Shown here: positions 61,588 to 64,000 of the stretch, in pieces
How the letters are laid out: every line of letters begins with the position of its first letter
Position numbering within the stretch: position 1 is the stretch's first letter
Position numbers and translations under genes: made by a program
NCBI RefSeq assembly: GCF_902499115.1
Contig: NZ_CABVPN010000006.1
Coordinates: 124,001 to 188,000, forward strand
Source: Burkholderia diffusa
GTDB taxonomy: Bacteria; Pseudomonadota; Gammaproteobacteria; Burkholderiales; Burkholderiaceae
Reading direction: 5' to 3'
Length of the DNA: 64,000 nucleotides
The notes under the pieces: model-generated
What the model saw: only the letters and a program-made list of their open reading frames with translations
Told to the model about the DNA's origin: nothing
The model's database searches: none

Positions 61588-62331
61588 TTATGGCCGGCGC
61601 GCCGGCTGGCCCGTCCCGGTCTCCTCGCGCCCCAGCACCAGCAAATGCATGTCGCGACGCGTCGCGAAGCCGAGTGCGCGATAGCGCTCAATCGCACCGT
61701 GATTCGACGTGAGCACGTGCAGGAACGGCGTTTCCGCCCGCGCAAGGATGGTCGCGACCAGCGACCGGATCAGTCCGGCCGCGAGGCCCTGGCCCCGGAA
61801 AGCCGCATCCACGCACACGGCGCTGATCTCCGCATGACCGCCGGCCCTCAACCGCTGACCGGCCATCGCCACGAGCCGGCCTTGCCGGCGGACACCGATA
61901 TAGCCGCCGAATTCGACCGTGCGCGTGCCGAACGGGCCTGGTTCCGTCGCCGCGATCAATTCGAGCATCTCCGGCACGTCGGCTTCGGTGAGCCGGACAT
62001 GCTCCAGAGCAGGCGCGCCGTCGAGCGTTCCCTGCCAGATCATCTGATGCAGCATCGCACGCCAGACCACGGAAAAGCCGGGCGGCGTCGGGATCTCGTC
62101 CGGCGTGACGAGTGCCGCAGGCCCATGCGCGTCGATCAGTCCGCGCAGCGCGTCGAACGCCGTCGGGCTGCGGTCGGCCATGCCCGCAAACGGTGCGAGC
62201 GCAGGAGGAAATCGACGCGCAAGCAGGTCGCCGAGGGCGAAACGATGCTGCTCCCCGGTAAGCGCATGCCATACGGCATTGTCGAGCGGATGCGATCCGC
62301 CTCCTTCCTGCTCAGTCGTTCCTTCCCGCAT
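61588..62331 (-). CDS. GNAT acetyltransferase (FR47-like)
   Basis: This protein of about 247 residues has a C-terminal GNAT domain: GGYIGVRRQGRLVAMAGQRL, AEISAVCVDAAFRGQGLAAGLIRSLV (motif A with the RGQGLA acetyl-CoA loop) and FLHVLTSNHGAIERYRALGF. The N-terminal 100 residues are less conserved. The substrate is unknown. ATG 62331 was chosen; ATG 62370 would add 13 residues. Confidence 0.83.
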   Translation of the reverse strand: MREGTTEQEGGGSHPLDNAVWHALTGEQHRFALGDLLARRFPPALAPFAGMADRSPTAFDALRGLIDAHGPAALVTPDEIPTPPGFSVVWRAMLHQMIWQGTLDGAPALEHVRLTEADVPEMLELIAATEPGPFGTRTVEFGGYIGVRRQGRLVAMAGQRLRAGGHAEISAVCVDAAFRGQGLAAGLIRSLVATILARAETPFLHVLTSNHGAIERYRALGFATRRDMHLLVLGREETGTGQPARRP

Positions 62332-62413
62332 CGCCTGCTCCTTGATCGAAGGCCGTTCGTCGCACAGCATAGACGCGATCGCCCAGGGCAGGTTGCGGAC
62401 AAACGGACAAGCA

Positions 62414-62444
62414 AAAGCGCATGCGATTAGATCGCATGCGCTTT
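62414..62444 (-). terminator. 14-base-stem hairpin after the distal DUF4148 gene
   Basis: AAAGCGCATGCGAT (62414-62427), TAG, ATCGCATGCGCTTT (62431-62444) is a perfect inverted repeat. On the minus strand it lies 37 bases after a DUF4148 stop and is followed by TTTTGC, as an intrinsic terminator would be. The same bases contain a 17/19 match to the OhrR-type motif, which gives it a possible second role. Confidence 0.65.
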
Positions 62445-62480
62445 ATTTGGCGGACGGTGTCGTCGATTTCGTCGCGACGC

Positions 62481-62807
62481 TCAACGACCGAAATAGATCG
62501 AGCGCTCGGCCGTGCGAATCGCCATGCGACTGCCGGATTGCGTCGCACCGTCGGCGTTGTTGCCGTAACCGGCCGTCTGGGTGTCGGCCGCCGTCGCCTC
62601 GTTGTCGCGCACCCGCTTCAGCGCTGCCTGCAGGTTGTCCGGATAGCTGGGATCGTTCGGGCGATTCGGCAGATAACCGGCCTGCTGGAGCGCGGCCAGT
62701 TCCGCCCGCACTTGCGCACGCGTCACGGTGCTCTCGGTTGCGAAGGCCGGTGCGGCAATGGAAGCCGACACGGCGACGAGCAGGGCTGCAATCAGTTGGG
62801 TCTTCAT
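62481..62807 (-). CDS. DUF4148 periplasmic protein, copy 2
   Basis: This is a protein of about 108 residues with a signal peptide (MKTQLIAALLVAVSASIAAPAFA) and the DUF4148 core VTRAQVRAELAALQQAGY. It ends TAERSIYFGR. The family is common and often tandem in Burkholderia; its function is unknown. It is a clear paralogue of the gene at 62883-63209, including the leader and the double ATGATG start; the second ATG has the better spacing from GAGG. Confidence 0.82.
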   Translation of the reverse strand: MKTQLIAALLVAVSASIAAPAFATESTVTRAQVRAELAALQQAGYLPNRPNDPSYPDNLQAALKRVRDNEATAADTQTAGYGNNADGATQSGSRMAIRTAERSIYFGR

Positions 62808-62882
62808 CATTTACCTCGACAGAAAAGAGTAATCGGAATGTGAACGCCGCGCGCCGGCAATCGGCGTCGATCGCGACTTCGT

Positions 62883-63209
62883 TCAATGGCCGAAGTAGAT
62901 CGAGCGCTCGGCGATGCGCGTGACAGGACGGCTGCCCGATTGCGTGACGGCTGCGGCGTCGGCGCCATAACCGGACGTCGCCGTATCCGCTGCGACTGTG
63001 TCGTTCGCGTGGATACGCGTCAGCGCCGCCTGCAGGTCGTCCGGGTAGTGCGGATCGTTCGCGCTCCCCGGCACATAGCCGGCCTGCTGCAGCTGGACGA
63101 GTTCGGCACGCACTTGTGCACGCGTCACAACGGCATCACGGGCAAAAGCCGGCACGGCAGCAGCAGCGGACACGGCAACGAGAAGGGCAGCGATCAGTTG
63201 GGTTTTCAT
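62883..63209 (-). CDS. DUF4148 periplasmic protein, copy 1
   Basis: This is a protein of about 108 residues, a paralogue of its downstream neighbour. It has the same signal peptide (MKTQLIAALLVAVSAAAAVPAFA), VTRAQVRAELVQLQQAGYVP and an IAERSIYFGH end. The 5' leaders also match (CGAGGTGAATGATGAAAACC versus CGAGGTAAATGATGAAGACC), which marks a recent tandem duplication. The function is unknown. Confidence 0.82.
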   Translation of the reverse strand: MKTQLIAALLVAVSAAAAVPAFARDAVVTRAQVRAELVQLQQAGYVPGSANDPHYPDDLQAALTRIHANDTVAADTATSGYGADAAAVTQSGSRPVTRIAERSIYFGH

Positions 63210-63275
63210 CATTCACCTCGACAAGAAAATGGCAGGACATTCGGGAAGGCAGCACGTGGCCGCCCGGGGCATTGC

Positions 63276-63695
63276 TCAGACGATGCGGATCTCGACGTCG
63301 ATGTTGCCGCGCGTCGCCTTCGAGTACGGGCAGGTCTGGTGTGCGGTGTCGACAATGTGCTGCACGACGTCACGATCGAGCCCCGGCACGCTCACGTTCA
63401 GGCGAGCCTGCAGGAAGTACGCGTTGCCACCCGTGCCCAGGTCCACTTCGGCATCGACCGCGAGATCGGCAGGCAGCGTGACCTTCGCCGCGCGCGCCGC
63501 GAGCTGCATCGCGCCGATGAAGCAGGCCGACCAGCCGGCCGCGAATAGTTGTTCCGGATTCGTGCCGGTACCGGCACTGCCCGGCGACGACAGCTGGATG
63601 TCGAGGCGGCCGTCGGAACTGCGAGCCGCGCCGTCGCGGCCGCCGGAAGTCGTATGCGTCTTGCCCGTGTACAGCACTTTTTCGATCTTGCTCAT
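63276..63695 (-). CDS. ohr: Organic hydroperoxide resistance protein Ohr
   Basis: This 139-residue thiol peroxidase of the OsmC/Ohr family reduces organic and fatty-acid hydroperoxides with lipoyl-dependent recycling. The reactive Cys58 is in GWSACFIGAM and the resolving Cys122 is in HQTCPYSKATRGN. The catalytic Arg lies in TSGGRDGAAR, and the Glu in TNPEQLFAAG. It is divergent in position from ohrR and preceded by two copies of the OhrR-type motif at 63734-63752 and 63790-63808. Confidence 0.95.
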   Translation of the reverse strand: MSKIEKVLYTGKTHTTSGGRDGAARSSDGRLDIQLSSPGSAGTGTNPEQLFAAGWSACFIGAMQLAARAAKVTLPADLAVDAEVDLGTGGNAYFLQARLNVSVPGLDRDVVQHIVDTAHQTCPYSKATRGNIDVEIRIV

Positions 63696-63733
63696 CGTTC
63701 ACTCCGTCAGGTAGGAAGGTTGTTGTCTGATGC

Positions 63734-63808
63734 GATTAAATCGCATGCGATGCAGTTTGATCGAGGCGACCAATCACGTCAAGCGCATTCGATTAACTCG
63801 CATACGAT
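63734..63808 (-). promoter_or_regulatory. ohr promoter with two OhrR operators
   Basis: On the minus strand TTGACG (63783-63778) and CAAACT (63760-63755) are 17 bases apart. Two copies of the 19-base motif CGATTAA(A/C)TCGCAT(G/A)CGAT flank them: one at 63734-63752, just after the -10 box, and one at 63790-63808, just before the -35 box. The arrangement fits repression of ohr by OhrR. Confidence 0.7.
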
Positions 63809-63975
63809 ATTTTGTATTGCAATGTATCGGGATCGTGTCGAGCCTTGCCGGAAAAGGCTCTTCGATGATGCATCCCTTATATTGAAAAGGCACCTCGGAT
63901 CGAAAGTTTCAGCGGTGGCAGGGCAGATGGCCGCCGGATTCGCGGCCGCCCGGGCTTGCGGCAACCCGGTCATGC

Positions 63976-64000
63976 CTAGCGGATCTCGGCGATCACGACC
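63976..64000 (-). CDS. Possible 3' end of a minus-strand gene at the window edge
   Basis: On the minus strand the last bases read VVIAEIR followed by a TAG stop (63976-63978), in the GC-rich third-position style of local genes. Only seven codons are visible, so neither the family nor the reality of the gene can be decided. Confidence 0.25.

Noticed and set aside
63779..63973. A 64-codon minus-strand ORF near the window end
   Set aside because: It lacks coding character, overlaps the ohr operator region, and has no family match that I recognise.

Overview
The window is GC-rich with strongly GC-biased third codon positions. Its gene content (an ornibactin-type acyltransferase end, a cobalamin cluster with ChlI/ChlD-like chelatase partners, an OmpC-type porin, DUF4148 proteins) fits a Burkholderia cepacia complex chromosome. 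I infer this from family recognition; no search was run. I saw no rRNA, tRNA, insertion sequence or CRISPR array.

Layout. 1-412 is the 3' end of a probable ornibactin acyltransferase gene. 631-3415 carries two toxin-antitoxin systems, a VapBC pair and an AbiEi/AbiEii pair, each with a recognisable promoter. An M20 amidohydrolase and a small lipoprotein follow. 5619-17425 is the first cobalamin block. cobA-cobE-cobO-cobB run leftward, and a Ni/Co permease, cobW, cobN and a ChlI/ChlD-like pair run rightward. Each arm starts with its own cobalamin riboswitch, and the two are back to back. 17501-19859 holds small accessory genes (DUF188, DUF1993, a phosphatase-like protein, a Nudix hydrolase, a secreted peptide). 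20130-24768 is a probable catabolic operon: class III CoA-transferase, CitMHS transporter, acyl-CoA dehydrogenase and IclR regulator. A decayed chitin-binding module follows. 25044-33800 is the second cobalamin block: cobG-cobH-cobI-cobJ leftward behind a third riboswitch, and cobL-cbiD-cobK-cobM rightward without a visible one.

34007-38032 holds a CynX-type exporter divergent from a MarR regulator with two palindromic operators, then a glutathione transferase and a porin. A MalT-like LuxR regulator (38282-40975) diverges from a long rightward run: a Usp/hemerythrin-like fusion, a quinone reductase, a TauD-type dioxygenase, a BKACE enzyme, an MFS carrier, a hydrolase and a four-gene ABC importer. 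The tail holds small lipoproteins, hydrolases, a LysR/MFS group, a nitronate monooxygenase, a GFA protein, and an ohrR/ohr peroxide-resistance region with two DUF4148 paralogues inside it.

How the genes work together. The two cobalamin blocks supply nearly all steps from uroporphyrinogen III to adenosylcobyrinate diamide: cobA, cobI, cobG, cobJ, cobM, cobK, cobL, cobH, cobB, cobN and cobO. The set is a hybrid. The oxygen-using CobG and the late cobaltochelatase CobN belong to the aerobic route. The C1 step is served by CbiD, not CobF, and a whole CbiG is fused to CobJ. Late steps (cobQ, cobC/D, cobU/P, cobS/V) are not in the window.
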